From contig NC_088296.1 in the NCBI RefSeq assembly GCF_032854445.1, positions 21,379,853-21,443,852 on the forward strand: a stretch of 64,000 nucleotides of DNA. Direction: 5' to 3'. The position numbers were made by a program, and so were the translations under genes. The stretch's first letter is position 1; every line of letters starts with the position of its first letter. The DNA is from Liolophura sinensis. Lineage: Eukaryota > Mollusca > Polyplacophora > Chitonida > Chitonidae. A model generated the notes under the pieces. That model had not been told where the DNA came from. It was given only the letters and a program-made list of their open reading frames with translations, and did not search any database. Below, one piece after another: positions 62,295 through 64,000 of the stretch.

Positions 62295-64000
62295 TCAGGA
62301 TGATTTCGGAAGCAAGTAACGCCCGTTCCAGAAAGCAAACTTTGTGTGCGAGCCATCTTGAGGCAGGTGTTTCTTAATGTGCGCGTTCAACATATATTGA
62401 TGTGCGAAGCTCTCCTCACAGTAGTTACAACCGTAAGGCTTTTCACGTGTGTGTATCCGACTATGCGAGATCAAACCGGATTGTGTGGTGAAACTCTGGC
62501 CACACTTACTACAGACAAAATGACTTCCGCCTGTGTGTGTTTGTACGTGAGATGTCAAAGTCGAGCGGCGGACAAAACTTTTGCCACAAGTAGTACAGAC
62601 GTAAGGCCTTTCACCTGTGTGGATTCGCTTATGAGTATTCATAGCAGACTGCTGAGAGAACCTTTTACCACACGTACTGCATGTGTACGGCTTTTCACCC
62701 GTGTGTACTCTGCTGTGCTTTTTTAAACACGACTGATTGATAAACGCCTTTCCACAGGTACCACAGATGCAAGGTTTTTCACCGGTGTGTGACTGACAGT
62801 GTCTTTTCAAGTTGCACCGATGTCCAAAGGTTTTCCCACAAGTATCACAGATGTACGGCTTTTCACCTGTGTGGATTCGTCTGTGAATTTCCAATGCTGA
62901 TGGCAAAGTAAAGTTTTTCCCACAAGTATCACAGGTGTACAGCTTTCCACCTGTATGTTTTCGACCGTGTATTAACAGACTGGACTGATGGTCGAAGGTT
63001 TCTCCACAAATTTTACAGCTGTACGGCCCTTGATCTCTGTGCGTCTTACAGTGCGACTTAAGTTCCCGTTGATCTCGGAAGCTTTCGCCACAAGCTTTAC
63101 AGGTGTATCCTTTTTCAGATGCGTGTGACCGTTGGTGCTTTACCAAGACGCATTTATAGGGATAGCTTTTGTGGCAAATGTCACAAGTAAACGGCCTTTC
63201 CCCTGTGTGCGTTCGACGATGTGCTATCAGCCCTGCCCGCTGGGTATAGTGTTTGCCGCAAGTATCACAGGCGTAGGGCTTTTCACCTGTGTGCGTTCGT
63301 TCATGTTTTTTCAACGTGCACTGCAGAGTGAAGCTTTTTCCACAGGTGTTGCAACAATAAGGTTTTTCGCCTGTGTGTCTTCGTTCATGAGTTCTCAAAG
63401 AGCGCGGCCCCCTGAAGACTTTGCCACAGATATTGCAGGGGTGAGGTTTGCCAACTGTACTAACGTGAGCTCGACTGTGTCTTAACAAGGTAGAAACACA
63501 TGTGAAATTTTTTCCACAAAAAACACATACATAAGGAGTTCCGCCTGTGGGAATTACGGGAACCTTGCTCAGATGAGAGCCTCCCTGTTCCTGATCTTCC
63601 TCATTTTCGTCAGAATCACACTCCTCATCTTGCCTAACGACTTGCCACACGTGAGGTTCACTTGTAGGATCGTCACCTTCTACTTTGATAGACCAGGAAT
63701 CAGGTTCTGTTGAGGGATTATCACATTCTGTGTTAATAAAAGACTGGTTTTCATGTTTGTTATTGCTTGTGCCTGTAACACCCTCTGGCAACTCCTGAGA
63801 TCCACCACTAACCGTTGGAATACCCCCGGGGTCCAGAATCGGCCACTGGTAACATTCTCCAAAGCTGTCGTCAACTACTTCTGTCTTCACAACAGGCCAC
63901 ACCGGAGGTTTCTCTTGCGGGTCGACCACAACTTCTCTCTTAATAACAGGCCAAACCTCAGGTCCATCTTGGAGGTCGTCCACCACTTCTTTCTTAACAA
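62295..64000 (-). CDS. ZNF-4: 14-finger C2H2 protein (5' end off window)
   Basis: Open from the window edge to TGA at 62295, at least 567 codons. The N-terminal region matches ZNF-3: 'VWPVIKREVV' repeats, psi-K-x-E sites (VKKE, IKRE, VKTE, IKVE), an acidic 'DSDENEEDQE' and then fingers. Finger 1 ('YVCVFCGKNFTCVSTLLRH') is intact here, unlike in ZNF-3. There are 14 fingers. The 'YTQRAGLIAH' finger occurs once (five times in ZNF-3), and fingers 6-14 ('YTCKACGESFRDQRELKSH' to 'YGCNYCEESFAHQYMLNAH') have no counterpart in ZNF-3. The tail ends 'FAFWNGRYLLPKSS'. By homology the exon acceptor lies about 10 bases outside the window, with an exon-2-like domain upstream. Presumed nuclear DNA-binding regulator. 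Confidence 0.95.
   Translation of the reverse strand, partial: VKKEVVDDLQDGPEVWPVIKREVVVDPQEKPPVWPVVKTEVVDDSFGECYQWPILDPGGIPTVSGGSQELPEGVTGTSNNKHENQSFINTECDNPSTEPDSWSIKVEGDDPTSEPHVWQVVRQDEECDSDENEEDQEQGGSHLSKVPVIPTGGTPYVCVFCGKNFTCVSTLLRHSRAHVSTVGKPHPCNICGKVFRGPRSLRTHERRHTGEKPYCCNTCGKSFTLQCTLKKHERTHTGEKPYACDTCGKHYTQRAGLIAHRRTHTGERPFTCDICHKSYPYKCVLVKHQRSHASEKGYTCKACGESFRDQRELKSHCKTHRDQGPYSCKICGETFDHQSSLLIHGRKHTGGKLYTCDTCGKNFTLPSALEIHRRIHTGEKPYICDTCGKTFGHRCNLKRHCQSHTGEKPCICGTCGKAFINQSCLKKHSRVHTGEKPYTCSTCGKRFSQQSAMNTHKRIHTGERPYVCTTCGKSFVRRSTLTSHVQTHTGGSHFVCSKCGQSFTTQSGLISHSRIHTREKPYGCNYCEESFAHQYMLNAHIKKHLPQDGSHTKFAFWNGRYLLPKSS

Larger units (their letters stand above)
60256..64000. repeat. Second segmental duplication, block B
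   Basis: Homologous in direct orientation to 51211-53690 and continuing past the window edge. It is the fuller copy: complete SINE-B, a complete GGGGCC MITE, and the full C-terminal finger array of ZNF-4. The spacing between block starts is about 9.0 kb. Confidence 0.9.

Overview
This window is metazoan nuclear DNA, most likely from a marine lophotrochozoan such as a mollusc (inference). The grounds are long AT-rich non-coding stretches, canonical GT/AG splice sites, C2H2 zinc-finger genes with TGEKP/TGERP linkers, and many copies of a tRNA-headed SINE. The SINE's body and (AAATA)n tail resemble the V-SINE/RUDI-type elements described from molluscs. No operons, ribosome-binding sites, CRISPR arrays, rRNA genes or intact tRNA genes were seen.

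The window is a C2H2 zinc-finger (ZNF) cluster. Four genes look intact. ZNF-1 (about 20.5-22.7 kb, minus) and ZNF-2 (44.4-46.5 kb, plus) are diverged paralogs whose 13 fingers correspond one to one. ZNF-3 (exons at 52.5-53.7, 55.6-55.8 and 57.6-57.7 kb, minus) and ZNF-4 (62.3 kb to the window edge, minus) are recent paralogs inside a segmental duplication. ZNF-3 lost nine C-terminal fingers and gained four copies of one finger. Splice-site phases let me propose a 502-residue, three-exon model for ZNF-3, with a separate 77-residue Cys-containing N-terminal exon I do not recognise. All four proteins carry acidic N-terminal regions with short psi-K-x-E (SUMO-type) motifs ahead of the fingers. They are probably nuclear DNA-binding transcription regulators. 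ZNF relics lie at 9.1-9.8, 15.9-17.0, 26.6-27.1 and 37.6 kb, and perhaps at 34.4-36.1 kb.

Layout. 0-3.2 kb: a C-type lectin exon, a possible second exon, and a MITE with a SINE inside. 3.2-16.5 kb: a tandem duplication of about 6.5 kb whose right end lies inside a ZNF relic. 17-20.4 kb: SINEs and degenerate tandem repeats. 20.5-22.7 kb: ZNF-1. 22.7-28.2 kb: SINEs, a ZNF relic and a short MITE. 28.3-34.4 kb: a 6-kb minisatellite with a 1,030-bp higher-order repeat. 34.4-37.8 kb: coding-type repeats split by a MITE, a Pao/BEL-type gag fossil and a finger relic. 38.9-39.7 kb: a LINE 3' fragment. 40-44.2 kb: promoter-like GC-rich DNA and three palindromic elements. 44.4-46.5 kb: ZNF-2. 47.8-52.4 kb: a degenerate tandem repeat, an unidentified coding relic and SINEs. 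52.5-57.7 kb: ZNF-3, with a 30-bp minisatellite in its intron. 57.8-62.2 kb: MITEs, SINEs and the second duplication. 62.3-64 kb: ZNF-4.

Taken together, this looks like a young, turning-over ZNF cluster embedded in satellites and transposons. The finger-repeat expansion in ZNF-3 and the SUMO-motif N-termini are what one would expect of repeat-binding repressors, but that function is inference.
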